A DNA stretch of 64,000 bases from CAYRHJ01 sp964424105 (GCA_964424105.1 CAYRHJ010000005.1:47300-111299), one strand, 5' to 3'; shown: positions 16,637-25,760, counted from the stretch's first letter. Notes: a model not told the origin generated them from the sequence alone. A program made the numbers and translations.

Positions 16637-18283
16637 ATGAAGATTGCACTTTCACAGATCAACCCGGTCGTCGGTGATGTGGCCGGCAACACCGCGAAAA
16701 TCCTGGACCGGTTACGCGACCCCATGACCGCAAATGTGGACGTCGTGGTTTTTCCCGAACTGGCCATCACCGGCTACCCGCCCAACGACCTTCTGCTCAA
16801 ACGCCGATTCGTCGATTCCAACGTCGCGGCACTCGAAGACATCGCCCGTCATACCGATGGCCGGGTGGTCATTGTGGGTTACGTGCGACCGAACTCGGCC
16901 TCGCGAGGCAAGGGCTTGCTGAACATGGCCGCGGTTTGCAGTAGAGGCCGCATCCTGCATTCTTACGCGAAGATTCTGCTTCCGACCTATGACGTCTTCG
17001 ATGAATCACGATACTTTCAACCCGGTCGACAGCCCGGGCTGGTGGAAATACCGATCGCGGGGAAATTGACGAAAGTCGGACTCAGCATTTGCGAAGACCT
17101 CTGGAGCGATGACGAGTATTTTGCCCGTCGATTGTACGACGGCGACCCGATCGCTGACTTGGCCACTGCCGGCGCGGACCTGATCGTCAATATCGGGGCT
17201 TCGCCCTTCTCGCTCGGCAAGCCCCAGCGGCGGCTGAAACTGTTTGGAAACAAGGCCGCCGCCCATGAGATTCCGTTGGTGTACGTCAATCAAGTTGGCG
17301 GCAATGATGATCTCATCTTCGACGGAGCCAGCGGAGCGTTTGACGCAACGGGGCGGCTGATCGCCCACGCTCATTCCTTTCGCGAAGATGTGCTGGTCGT
17401 GGACCTCGACGTTCGCGATGGGCGCATCGAACCGCTTCCCGAAAACATGGAAGCCGTCTACGCCGCGCTGGTTCTGGGCACGCGCGATTACGTTCAAAAA
17501 TGCGGCTTCACCGACGTCGTCATCGGCGTATCAGGCGGGATCGATTCCGCGGTAACGGCTGCCATCGCCGTTGATGCGATCGGTCCCCAACGGGTTCACC
17601 TGATCGCCATGCCCTCGCGATACAGCAGCACACACAGCCTGGAAGACGCGCTGGCGCTGGCTGAATCGCTTCATGCCGAGTTTTTGAACGTGCCGCTCGA
17701 CTCGATCCATCAGGCCTTGGAACTCGTGCTCGCCCCGCTATTCGAGAATCGGCCTATGGACGTCACCGAGGAGAACATGCAGGCCCGCATTCGCGGCACC
17801 CTGTTGATGGCCTTGTCTAACAAGTTCGGCTGGTTACTGTTGACCACCGGCAACAAGAGCGAGCTGGCTGTGGGGTACTGCACGCTCTACGGGGATATGT
17901 GCGGTGGGCTGGCGGTCATCAACGATGTACCCAAGACCATGGTGTATCAACTGGCCAGATACATGAATCAAATGGCTGGCGCCGATCGTATCCCCCAACG
18001 GACGATCACAAAAGCGCCGTCCGCCGAATTGAAGCCCCATCAGACCGATCAGGATTCCCTGCCACCCTATGACACCCTCGACGCGATTCTGGAGGCGTAT
18101 ATCGAACGCGAACAGATGGCTTCGGAAATAGTCGCGGCTGGTCTGGATCAACGGACGGTTCGAGAGGTCATTCGAATGGTCGACGGCAATGAATACAAGC
18201 GGAAACAGGCTCCGGTAGGCCTGAAGGTGACCAGCCGGGCGTTCGGTTCAGGACGGCGCATGCCCATTGCGGCACGCTATTGA
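16637..18283 (+). CDS. nadE: Glutamine-hydrolysing NAD+ synthetase
   Basis: A protein of 548 residues with two domains, as in glutamine-dependent NadE. The N-terminal nitrilase-like glutaminase starts MKIALSQINPVVGDVAGNT. It has FPELAITGYPPNDLL (catalytic Glu), YAKILLPTYDVFDE (Lys) and GLSICEDLWSD (nucleophile Cys). The C-terminal synthetase has VIGVSGGIDSAVTAAIA (PP-loop), SNKFGWLLLTTGNKSELAVGY and APSAELKPHQTDQDSLP. The enzyme converts deamido-NAD to NAD with ATP, using ammonia from glutamine. All key motifs are present. It is flanked by a repeat region upstream and a convergent gene downstream. Confidence 0.96.
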   Translation: MKIALSQINPVVGDVAGNTAKILDRLRDPMTANVDVVVFPELAITGYPPNDLLLKRRFVDSNVAALEDIARHTDGRVVIVGYVRPNSASRGKGLLNMAAVCSRGRILHSYAKILLPTYDVFDESRYFQPGRQPGLVEIPIAGKLTKVGLSICEDLWSDDEYFARRLYDGDPIADLATAGADLIVNIGASPFSLGKPQRRLKLFGNKAAAHEIPLVYVNQVGGNDDLIFDGASGAFDATGRLIAHAHSFREDVLVVDLDVRDGRIEPLPENMEAVYAALVLGTRDYVQKCGFTDVVIGVSGGIDSAVTAAIAVDAIGPQRVHLIAMPSRYSSTHSLEDALALAESLHAEFLNVPLDSIHQALELVLAPLFENRPMDVTEENMQARIRGTLLMALSNKFGWLLLTTGNKSELAVGYCTLYGDMCGGLAVINDVPKTMVYQLARYMNQMAGADRIPQRTITKAPSAELKPHQTDQDSLPPYDTLDAILEAYIEREQMASEIVAAGLDQRTVREVIRMVDGNEYKRKQAPVGLKVTSRAFGSGRRMPIAARY

Positions 18284-18414
18284 CATTGTTGCACGATTCC
18301 GCCGATCTCATCGCGGCTGATTCGAGGCCGCGGTTTCGATCGATCCGCATTCCACGCGACTGATCCAATTGATTGTTGTGCCGGGTGACTCAGCCGGGCG
18401 ATTGATCCGGGCGA

Positions 18415-19578
18415 CTATTTCTCGCCGGCATGCGAAGGTTGGCGATATTGCGGCGGCCCGGAACGCTCCATTCGATCGGGCGCGATGATCTGCCACAATC
18501 CGAAAAGATCAGCCTCCAGTTCCACTTCTGCTCGTCCACCGGCACGGAATTCCGTCCCGACTACGATGGCATTGCCCAACCATTGCTCGAAGGCCTCGTT
18601 CAGACGGGGCCGGCGGAAAAGCTCCGTGGCCACGGTTCCGCCTTCAAACAACGGAAGCGCCCGAGTGTACGAGTCGAGTTTGGATCGCGCGTTGCTTCGA
18701 GCACGCGAAGCGGCCATCAGCTTTCCAGCCGCACTGTTGCCATGGGACGCGGGCGGATCGCCGTGACCCACGACACGATACCTGATCGAAGCCCAATCCG
18801 GTGGCCCTGGAAATCCACGTGGTGGTCCCGCACGGGGAATGTCGCGTAGCGAAGGGACGCCAAGCCCGACGGTCGAGATCGACTTCAATGGATTGAGCGC
18901 CAGCACCCGCTCGGCGTGGCGACGCGAGAACCCCTCGACGTTGTGTAACTCGGCCAGTCTCTGCAATCGCCTCACCACGTCTATCATGGAGACCGTCACG
19001 CGGACGTTGCAAATCTGATCCGGCGCGTAACTGGCATCTTGAAATATCACGCCCTCAAACGGCTCGCGCAGGCCCAACGCCAAGGCGGGCGATCGGGCGG
19101 CTAATTCGGCGATGCGGCGCGTGGGCGTCCATTTCAGATACTCAATCTGCTCGCCCAGCCGCTGAAGCGCGTCTTCCTGGGCCGAACGCTCCGCAGAAAT
19201 GAATCCCTCCTCGCCAACACCCTCCCAACCACGAGGGGGAAGCCTGCGGGCCGATGCGCGACGCGCGCCATCATCAGGTTCGCCCAATCGCCGTGGCTGC
19301 GAGTCGTCGCGACGCACCTTTTTTCCCACGCCCTGATCCTGCGATTCGTCATCCGTTCCAAGCGTGCGGGTTTTTCCTTCGACCTCATCGGGTCGCGACC
19401 TCTGCTCGGATTGAGCGGCAGCGGGCGCCGCCGACAAGACGACCATTTCCAATACGGCCACCAAGATGCAAAGCCCACGCCCCCGCCCCCGCAAAATGGC
19501 ACGGAAGGGATGGGTGTCGATGCCTGGCACTATCAATTGGTACATGTTGGTCAACACACCCTCACTTATCGATGGCAT
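18415..19578 (-). CDS. Exported LPP20-like protein, divergent paralogue
   Basis: A 387-residue frame with a signal peptide ending near SAAPAAAQ (residue ~56 from the first ATG; a start at 19545 would also keep it). The next ~80 residues are charged and disordered. Two regions resemble the LPP20-like units of the neighbour ending at 19776. Residues about 137-215 hold DALQRLGEQI...VRVTVSMIDVVRRL, and residues about 290-375 hold GKLMAASRARSNARSKL...RAEVELEADLFGLWQII. Each has an Ala/Arg/Lys helix followed by beta strands. The function is unknown; LPP20-family proteins sit in the periplasm or outer membrane and some aid flagella. The gene starts 15 bases after the small lipoprotein stop, so the three genes probably form one operon. 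Confidence 0.7.
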   Translation of the reverse strand: MPSISEGVLTNMYQLIVPGIDTHPFRAILRGRGRGLCILVAVLEMVVLSAAPAAAQSEQRSRPDEVEGKTRTLGTDDESQDQGVGKKVRRDDSQPRRLGEPDDGARRASARRLPPRGWEGVGEEGFISAERSAQEDALQRLGEQIEYLKWTPTRRIAELAARSPALALGLREPFEGVIFQDASYAPDQICNVRVTVSMIDVVRRLQRLAELHNVEGFSRRHAERVLALNPLKSISTVGLGVPSLRDIPRAGPPRGFPGPPDWASIRYRVVGHGDPPASHGNSAAGKLMAASRARSNARSKLDSYTRALPLFEGGTVATELFRRPRLNEAFEQWLGNAIVVGTEFRAGGRAEVELEADLFGLWQIIAPDRMERSGPPQYRQPSHAGEK

Positions 19579-19593
19579 CGCCGCACCGCGATC

Positions 19594-19755
19594 CTATTCC
19601 ACGACTTCCTGTCCCGGCGAGACCATGCGGGCCGGCTCCTGTTCATGCCGAGTAACGGACTTCGTCGTACGAACGTCATCGCCGCAACCAGCCGTCACGA
19701 TGATCGTGCTGACGAAAACCACGCAAATGATTCCCCAAATCCAACGTCGCGTCAT
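19594..19755 (-). CDS. Small lipoprotein
   Basis: A 53-residue protein beginning MTRRWIWGIICVVFVSTIIV and continuing TAGCGDD. This is a typical lipoprotein signal with positive N-terminus, hydrophobic core and VTAGC lipobox. The remaining ~30 residues are polar. GGGGAGGT lies a few bases upstream of ATG 19755, supporting this start over the longer frame from 19821. It sits between two LPP20-like genes with gaps of 20 and 15 bases, so it is probably co-expressed and may anchor to the same envelope assembly. No family is recognised. Confidence 0.65.
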   Translation of the reverse strand: MTRRWIWGIICVVFVSTIIVTAGCGDDVRTTKSVTRHEQEPARMVSPGQEVVE

Positions 19756-19775
19756 GTTTCGGACCTCCCCGTGAT

Positions 19776-21086
19776 CTATCTTCTGGATTCGACCAACCAC
19801 TGCGAGCGAATCGGACTCCAAATTTCCGGACCGCCCACCGAAACCACGACAATCGCCACGGCATCTCGAACCTCCCGATCTTCCACGACGGAACCGGCGA
19901 TCATGGAGTTGAGCTGGGCGTTGATTTCATCACGCTGCAATACGAAATCACGCACGTGCGTCGCCGCGGTCACCTGCAAGCCGTAAATCTGCTCGATCAA
20001 CTTGCGGCGAGCATCGAGCGTCGCAGCCTGAATGGCCCGCAAGCGTCCTTGCGGCGTATCGATTTCACCATCGGTACCTTCGCCCTGGGCGGAAATGCGC
20101 CCCAAAGCCCATTCCGGCATATCCACGCCGGTCGCCCGGGTGGCACTTTCCAGGTGAGCACGGGGCGGCACGCCCGATCCGGTCGCCGAAAACGTCTTTC
20201 GTTCCGTCTTTTGCTGAACGCGGACGACATCCTCGCCGGTCACTCGGTCACCCTGACGGTGGCGCGTTTGGAATTCCGAAATCGTTCGCATGACCTGTTC
20301 GGTCGGCACGCTCATGGTCACCTCGACGATCAACTCGTCGTGATGGTAATATCGCTTGGTCTCCTCGCAACCGATGACCATGTCCGACGCCTGGGCTTCG
20401 ATCTCGTCGCTTTGCGTGACGAAATCGCGAACCAAAGTGTTGGAGTTGATTCTCACTCCCATGATTCGCTCCAGAAGCTTTCGTTGGGCGTCCATTCTAG
20501 CAGCCTGGACCGCCATCAATTTGCCCTGGGCGGGCACCGTCCGCCAAATCTCCGGATAGGGACTGCTGCGAGGGGCCGGCGGCGCCGGTGAGAGCAGTTC
20601 CTCGACGGCCAGCGGCAGGTCCGGTGGGAGGTCTGCGCGGGGCGCTCCGGATCCGGTGACCTTGATCACCCGTTTGGCGATGCCCTGCTCCATTTTCTCG
20701 AAATCTGTTCCGACGATCCGACCACCCTGGTAATGACGGGTATGGATTTCGCGAAGGTGCTCGACCACCTGGGACACCGTCACCTCCGCGTCCACTTCGC
20801 ACATGCCGTCCTCGAAATAGCGCGCCGATCCCAGACGAACGCCCCGGATGAAAGCGTCCAACTCGGCCTGAATGACGTCGCTCTCCGTCACGAAATCGCG
20901 AACGTAAGTTTGGGAGTTGATCTGAAGCCCCTTGATGGTCTCGGCCAGTTTGCGATAGCAGTCGGCTTCTGCACTGCGCCGCGAAAGCAGCTTTTGCTGC
21001 TCGTCCACCTGGGCATAGCCCATGGTGGCTACGCTCCACGGAATGATGATTCCCAACACCGCCAGCGCTCTTCTTCCACTCAACAT
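19776..21086 (-). CDS. Exported protein with three LPP20-like repeats
   Basis: The protein has about 436 residues. ATG 21086 has GGAGTAAGACA before it and begins a clean signal peptide (MLSGRRALAVLGIIIP, then WSVATMGYAQ). Three similar units follow, each of about 90 residues. Unit 1 has CYRKLAETIKGLQINSQTYV; unit 2 has AQRKLLERIMGVRINSNTLV; unit 3 has ARRKLIEQIYGLQVTAATHV. All continue with RDFV and an (S/R)DEI(E/N)AQ-like motif, then a beta-rich stretch (EVDAEVTVS, IVEVTMSVP, AIVVVSV). This matches the LPP20 pattern seen in FlgP/FlgT-type envelope proteins. Units are joined by Pro/Gly linkers with an ATGSG(A/V)P motif. No flagellar gene is visible here, so its role is open. Confidence 0.8.
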   Translation of the reverse strand: MLSGRRALAVLGIIIPWSVATMGYAQVDEQQKLLSRRSAEADCYRKLAETIKGLQINSQTYVRDFVTESDVIQAELDAFIRGVRLGSARYFEDGMCEVDAEVTVSQVVEHLREIHTRHYQGGRIVGTDFEKMEQGIAKRVIKVTGSGAPRADLPPDLPLAVEELLSPAPPAPRSSPYPEIWRTVPAQGKLMAVQAARMDAQRKLLERIMGVRINSNTLVRDFVTQSDEIEAQASDMVIGCEETKRYYHHDELIVEVTMSVPTEQVMRTISEFQTRHRQGDRVTGEDVVRVQQKTERKTFSATGSGVPPRAHLESATRATGVDMPEWALGRISAQGEGTDGEIDTPQGRLRAIQAATLDARRKLIEQIYGLQVTAATHVRDFVLQRDEINAQLNSMIAGSVVEDREVRDAVAIVVVSVGGPEIWSPIRSQWLVESRR

Positions 21087-21799
21087 TGTCTTACTCCAAA
21101 AACCGCTATCGCCCACGCCCACAGGCAAGCGCCACTTCAAGCAGACCCTGTTTGAAGTGCGAAGTTAGTCACTTCTCCAAATTGTCACGGCCAGATTCTA
21201 ACCGTAACTTCCAGAATTCATATTGGTCCCATCGGACGAATCATACGATCCTGCCCCTGACCGGGCCGATGACCACGATTCTCACAGCCTCGCGCGGTAG
21301 CGAATAGCGAATGGTCGGCATGATTGGGTAACATTGCCCACTTTTGAAACCTGGTTGTGGGATTCTTCCCGATTATTGGGAGTGACGCGATGGTATGCAA
21401 AACTGGTAACTTTAGATTGTATAAATGGTTATGAATTATAATCGTTTTGATTACAGACTGGTACGGTGCGTGCCACTACTTCACTGTACGACCGAAATGA
21501 GACCCCGACCGTGAGTCCTGAAGGTTGGGGTACTATGGGCCTTGGGACGCTCGCCGTATCGGTGGGAATCCTGGATGGGGGATTGCAGAGGCCCGCCTGT
21601 GGGCCTCTGCGACAATCAAATTGCCGCCTCTGACGCGGCTGACGAGTCCTGTGTTGGGACCTGTCGGCCGCTGTCATTTTTTACGATATCGTAATTTAGC
21701 AAACCGAATCATCGTCACTTCAAGAATTCTTCCGCGCGAAGTCCGTTTCCTGCAATCAGTCGAGCACGACTATTTCGATCGATTGACCGGCCTATCGAA
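21087..21799. other. Long intergenic region with two strong hairpins
   Basis: No protein-coding gene is convincing. Two hairpins lie 53 bases apart. The first pairs ACCCCGACC (21502-21510) with GGTTGGGGT (21523-21531). The second is a perfect 10-bp stem GCAGAGGCCC (21585-21594) with GGGCCTCTGC (21601-21610). No T-run follows either on either strand, so they are not ordinary terminators. The promoter for the LPP20 operon should lie near 21087-21200. Confidence 0.55.
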
Positions 21800-22495
21800 T
21801 CAGGGGTCGGAACGCGGCGGTAGGATGCTCGTCATTGCTGATTTCAATCCGTCAGCCAATACATCCGGTGCGGAATAATGGTCGGGATCGACATCGCGAC
21901 CTTCCGTAATCTGATGTAGCCACTCGTCGGGCGGTGGGGGTTGCTCGTTCCATGTCTTTCCCGGTTTGTAAAAAAGGACGAGGTTGAATGCGGGCGGTGG
22001 CGCGACAAGGTCACGTGCGAACGCGCGGCTGGCTAACTGTTTTTCGTCGTAGAAGTGCCGGGCGCGGGGATCGCTAACGATGGCCGTGGATGATTGGGTG
22101 TTGTTTTCATTGTCATCCTCATAGATTTTTGTCCACACAATCATGACGCTGAAATCGGAGCCGGCGAAACCTGTGTTGATGGCCCGATGGATGGTGCGGG
22201 CCAGATTGACGCATTGGCCGCAAGTCGGGGAAAGCAGGGCGACGACGCGAGGCCTACGAACGTTCTGATTGAAATGCGTCTTCAGCTCGTGCGGGGTGGG
22301 GGTCAGTGTCGTTAGTTCTTGTCGTGGCTTCGATTGTCGAGGCGGAATAATGTTGGGGTTGGTTCGCGGGCGGTTGTCCGGATTGGTTTCACCGCCGGAT
22401 TGTGCCATGAGCAGCGCAGGCCCCAGCGCAATCAGAATGGTAACGATACCCAACACGACGGGGTAGCGGAGGGTGTTGTTTCGCTGTTCTTGCAT
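21800..22495 (-). CDS. Membrane-anchored thioredoxin-like protein
   Basis: A protein of 231 residues. Residues about 10-30 are a hydrophobic signal anchor (VVLGIVTILIALGPALLMA), then a Pro/Asn/Arg linker. The core is a thioredoxin-like fold: VVALLSPTCGQCVNLA holds a CGQC redox pair at the end of the first strand, followed by VMIVWTKIYEDD and DPRARHFYDE, then LVLFYKPGKTW and PPPDEWLHQI. This pattern (SPTCxxC, then WxPIL, DPR-QFWD, WMHQL) recurs in a family of uncharacterised periplasmic thioredoxin-like proteins. It probably handles disulfides or a bound metal in the periplasm, but the substrate is unknown. The next gene upstream, on the same strand, encodes a lipoprotein. Confidence 0.75.
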   Translation of the reverse strand: MQEQRNNTLRYPVVLGIVTILIALGPALLMAQSGGETNPDNRPRTNPNIIPPRQSKPRQELTTLTPTPHELKTHFNQNVRRPRVVALLSPTCGQCVNLARTIHRAINTGFAGSDFSVMIVWTKIYEDDNENNTQSSTAIVSDPRARHFYDEKQLASRAFARDLVAPPPAFNLVLFYKPGKTWNEQPPPPDEWLHQITEGRDVDPDHYSAPDVLADGLKSAMTSILPPRSDP

Positions 22496-22652
22496 GTGTT
22501 GGAGGATACCGCATCGTGCTCGGTGAATCGAGGGTTTCGGCGCTCAAACCGCCGCGATCGGGTGTTATTGAGCGGAGTGAAACGTTATGCTCGATATCGG
22601 TCACGACAGGAAAAGGCGAACGCGGTGGGCGGCAAGAGTGCGCCGGTCGGGA

Positions 22653-22928
22653 TCAGCGGTCGTGCCACGGGGTCAGTCGCGTGGGGCGATCGGTCATGTA
22701 TAGCATATCGAGATCGTGGAAGAGGGCACGGGTGTCCCGGTCGATGACCGCGCTGATGGTATGTAAATGGTCGCCGGTCGATTGCACCAACGTCGGGCCC
22801 AAGTTCTGGGACATCATGATCATTTTGCCGGCGTTTCCAACCTCGGCGGCTGACCTGCCGACGTTGCAACCGCTTGAATGGGTCAGCAGCAATCCAAAAA
22901 GAATGCCTAGTGTTGGCTTGGCGTTCAT
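22653..22928 (-). CDS. Small lipoprotein
   Basis: A 91-residue protein starting MNAKPTLGILFGLLLTHSSG, then C. The lipobox is HSSGC, predicting acylation and membrane attachment. ATG 22928 is preceded by AAAAAGGA with 9 bases spacing, a good ribosome site; a GTG two codons earlier is possible. The mature part is polar with several Met and Asp residues (MIMMSQNLGPTLVQSTGDHL). I do not recognise the family. It is 157 bases upstream of the thioredoxin-like gene on the same strand. Confidence 0.6.
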   Translation of the reverse strand: MNAKPTLGILFGLLLTHSSGCNVGRSAAEVGNAGKMIMMSQNLGPTLVQSTGDHLHTISAVIDRDTRALFHDLDMLYMTDRPTRLTPWHDR

Positions 22929-23489
22929 AGTCACAAGTCCTTTTTAACACCCTTGGCCTAACGCCGTGCGCCGGGATTTCGTCGCTCCAGCAACAATCAA
23001 GGCCGGAATCCTAGACGGCGGTGGCCGAGGCGTCAAACCGTGCGGGTTGGCATCAAGGACGCGAGAATCAAGTTCTTGGTCGGGAGTTTCCCGGCGGTTT
23101 TCGCCACACGGAAGAAATTTGTCGTTTGTTGATGTAACTCTAACCTGCGCTGGGAATTGCGTGTCATGAATATGATCGAGGCAAGTTCAATGCCGCGGTT
23201 GGTTTGCTCGTTTTGTAAGTCTCGAATCGTAGGCGACTTGTTGTCTACGCGGCGGGGACCGGGTGCGTGGCCCGGTCCCTTTTTTATGGGCAGGCGTGAA
23301 TGCGGGCGGTCCAAATCCGCGTGTCACGGACCGATAAGCGTGTGAATTCATCGGATTTCGGAGTTGCGACGGCTGGATGGCGGGCATACAGTTGGTATGG
23401 ACGAGGAAGGAATCGCAGGCGGGTCATTTTCAGTTGGGCGGTAACACTGCGAACGACAAATCGGGGTTGATTGGGGGTAATTCAGAATC
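22929..23489. other. Intergenic region ending in a strong terminator
   Basis: No convincing gene. A 62-codon plus-strand frame (MPRLVCSFCKSRIVGDLL in its middle) has a CxxC pair but runs straight through the terminator at 23255-23285, so it is unlikely to be a normal gene. An untranslated RNA ending at that terminator is possible. Confidence 0.45.
23255..23285 (+). terminator. Rho-independent terminator
   Basis: A perfect 9-bp stem GGGACCGGG / CCCGGTCCC with a 7-base loop (TGCGTGG) is followed by six T. It reads as a terminator on the plus strand. No clear plus-strand gene ends just upstream. Confidence 0.85.
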
Positions 23490-24182
23490 ATGATGTGTCA
23501 TCGGTCTATTGCTTTTCTGTTGGTTGTCGCGGCTTTCGCGATCAGGGTGGGGGCGGTTCCGCCGGCACAGACTCTTGAAGACTTCAGCAGCGGCACGTCG
23601 GGCTTTTTCGGCGGATCGGAGAGCTATTCAAACCCGTTGACGGGCGGCGTGGGCGGCGTTGACGATGGCTTCCTGCGTGTGGCTAATAGTATACCGTTCA
23701 ATCTGGGGACGGCTGACTTCGGCCATCTGTTCAGCGGGCCGGATGTGGATTATGAGGCTTCGGGAATTACGGGCATGAGCTTTTGGCTGAACGACGTGGA
23801 CCAAGCCGACGATTTTGAAATCCACGTATCCATTGGGACGGGGCTTTTTGACGGCGTAGCCAACATGTGGAGCACGACGCTCGGGTTTGTGCCGACCCAT
23901 AACGAATGGCGACAATTCAGCGTCGATTTCACGGACGCGGGTCAATGGACGCAGATTCACGGTACGGGCGAAGAATCATTCGAGGAGGCACTGCGGAACG
24001 TTACCAAGCTGATGTTTCGGCACGATCGGGCGCCGATCGTTTCCAACCCGGATGGCACGAGCGGAGAACTGGGTATCGACCGCATCAGGCTGACTCCGGA
24101 ACCGGCCACCGCGACGTGCCTGCTGTTGGGCGTGGCCCTGGTGCTGAAGCGGCGAACACGTGGGCGATCTAAGCGCGCCTAA
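23490..24182 (+). CDS. PEP-CTERM exported protein
   Basis: A 230-residue protein. The signal peptide is IAFLLVVAAFAIRVGA. The body is beta-rich and polar (LEDFSSGTSGFFGG, MSFWLNDVDQADDFEIHVSI), like carbohydrate-binding-type extracellular folds. The C-terminus is a sorting signal: TPEPATATCLLLGVALVL followed by KRRTRGRSKRA. This is the PEP motif, membrane helix and basic tail that exosortase recognises. The mature protein is probably cleaved and exported to the surface or matrix. No exosortase gene is visible in the window. GGGGG lies about a dozen bases before the first ATG; a second ATG follows directly. Confidence 0.85.
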   Translation: MMCHRSIAFLLVVAAFAIRVGAVPPAQTLEDFSSGTSGFFGGSESYSNPLTGGVGGVDDGFLRVANSIPFNLGTADFGHLFSGPDVDYEASGITGMSFWLNDVDQADDFEIHVSIGTGLFDGVANMWSTTLGFVPTHNEWRQFSVDFTDAGQWTQIHGTGEESFEEALRNVTKLMFRHDRAPIVSNPDGTSGELGIDRIRLTPEPATATCLLLGVALVLKRRTRGRSKRA

Positions 24183-24217
24183 CACAATGGCAGACCTGCC
24201 ATTCGACTGGACCGGAA

Positions 24218-24243
24218 GACCGCTCCCTCACGGTCGCGGCTCT
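24218..24243. repeat. Family C repeat after the PEP-CTERM gene
   Basis: GACCGCTCCCTCACGGTCGC, then GGCTCT, in the gap between the PEP-CTERM gene and the convergent enolase-family gene. Confidence 0.85.
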
Positions 24244-24374
24244 GTAAAGAGGCGCTCGCGGCTCGCCTGTTTGGCCTGCAGGAACGGCGGACAAATCACT
24301 TCATGGCACAACGGGAATCTATTCGCGCCGCGGGGTAGTGCGGCGATTTCAGGTCGACATGGGTCCGTCAGCTT

Positions 24375-25565
24375 TCAAAGGGTCAAATGAACAGGTTCGA
24401 CGAGCGACCAGGCCCGCAATTTCGCGGGATCGACGTCCACTCCCCAGCCGAAATCCGGCAACGGTCGGACTCGCCCGCCATAGTCGAAACGTATCGATCG
24501 GCGAGTGACGTCACCGGTCAATAGGAATGATCCGAAGTTTCCCTCGACAAAACGCACGCCGGGAACACACTCCAGGAACCGCCTGGCCGCAGCAGACAGA
24601 ATCGTGGTCTCGCCTACCATGCAGCCTAATTGGATTACGATATTGCGCCGGGCGGCGAAATGGGCCAGCTTGAGCGAAGGCAGAAGACCGCCGCACTTGC
24701 TGATGCGGATGTTGAAGCCGTCGGCCACACCGAGGGTTAGAAGGCGCTCCGCATCGACCTGCGTCACGAGCGATTCATCGTGCATTAAACGTACGCCGGT
24801 CGCTTGTTTCAGACCCACGAGCGCGTGATCCTCGCTGGGGTGCAGCGGTTGCTCGACGAAGGCCAGGGGGTGATCTTTCCAATCCATCAGTCGTTGCGTC
24901 GCCTCCGAAGCCTGCCAGGCGCCGTTGGCGTCGAGGCGGAGCGAAGCCTTGCCGCGGCGGATCGCATGGGCCAGGTAATCGCCCATCCAGTCAAGTCGTT
25001 TCTCGTCACCGTCCATTCCGACTTTCAGTTTGAAGTCTCGTAGGCCAAACCACCACATGGCCCGGGCGCTGCGTTTTGTCGAGGTCAATCGCCGGCTGGT
25101 GATGACGCCGCTGTGACGAATCGCGGCGATGCAACCCGGGCGTCCGAATTCATTGAATCCCAACCATCCGACGGCTTCGGTGATGGGGCGGTTGAATTTG
25201 CGAGAATAGGCATCCAGCAAGGCCAATTCGATGGCGGCACGGGCGGCTGGTATCGATTGGCCGACGGGGTTCGACCAGGGCAACGCATCGATGGCTTCCA
25301 GCGCATAGGAAAACCCCTGCGGATTCATCCGCAGCAGATCATCAAGGAAGGCGTTGCGGATGGCGTTGACCACGCTTTCCGCCGTCTCGCCTGTCACGTA
25401 AGGCCGAGCCAGCGTCTCCCCGTACCCCATAACGCCGCCATCCAGCTCGACGGCAACGACGACCGGATCTGCAATGACCCTTTCGGAAGCGGCGTGGCTG
25501 ATTTTTCGGCGCAGCGGAATGGCCAACGGGTAAATGGTGAGGCTTCGAATGGCAGATCCGGGCAT
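24375..25565 (-). CDS. Enolase-superfamily enzyme (muconate lactonizing / dipeptide epimerase type)
   Basis: A protein of 396 residues with the two-domain fold. All catalytic positions of the MLE subgroup are visible: the KxK pair in DFKLKVGMD, metal ligands in RLDANGAW (Asp), FVEQPL (Glu) and MHDESL (Asp/Glu), and the second acid-base Lys in NIRISKCGGLL. Members abstract the proton alpha to a carboxylate; products include cis,cis-muconolactone, o-succinylbenzoate and epimerised dipeptides. The specific substrate is not clear, and no menaquinone or peptidoglycan genes are adjacent. ATG 25565 has AAGGTTGG before it and removes ten non-homologous residues of the longer frame. It stands alone between repeats. 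Confidence 0.87.
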   Translation of the reverse strand: MPGSAIRSLTIYPLAIPLRRKISHAASERVIADPVVVAVELDGGVMGYGETLARPYVTGETAESVVNAIRNAFLDDLLRMNPQGFSYALEAIDALPWSNPVGQSIPAARAAIELALLDAYSRKFNRPITEAVGWLGFNEFGRPGCIAAIRHSGVITSRRLTSTKRSARAMWWFGLRDFKLKVGMDGDEKRLDWMGDYLAHAIRRGKASLRLDANGAWQASEATQRLMDWKDHPLAFVEQPLHPSEDHALVGLKQATGVRLMHDESLVTQVDAERLLTLGVADGFNIRISKCGGLLPSLKLAHFAARRNIVIQLGCMVGETTILSAAARRFLECVPGVRFVEGNFGSFLLTGDVTRRSIRFDYGGRVRPLPDFGWGVDVDPAKLRAWSLVEPVHLTL

Positions 25566-25640
25566 GAGCGCGCCAACCTTTTTTCGACGAATCAAGCAGT
25601 CTAGTGCCGTGTATCAGAATTGGAATTACCTATCTGAACC

Positions 25641-25760
25641 GAGCCGCGACCCTGGACGCGACCAAGGCGGGAGCGTCCAGTATGGCAAACGGACGACGCA
25701 GTCCACGGCACCCGAACCGCGCCACTACCTCCAGAAACCACCCATTCAGGGAGCGGTCTT
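25641..25760. repeat. 120-bp expanded family C repeat, copy 2
   Basis: The same length as, and with only two visible differences from, 9087-9206, 16.5 kb away. Its ends are the usual GAGCCGCGACC and AGGGAGCGGTCTT. Confidence 0.9.

Noticed and set aside
23157..23345. A 62-codon frame with a CSFCKSR motif
   Set aside because: It runs through a strong terminator and has no clear ribosome site.
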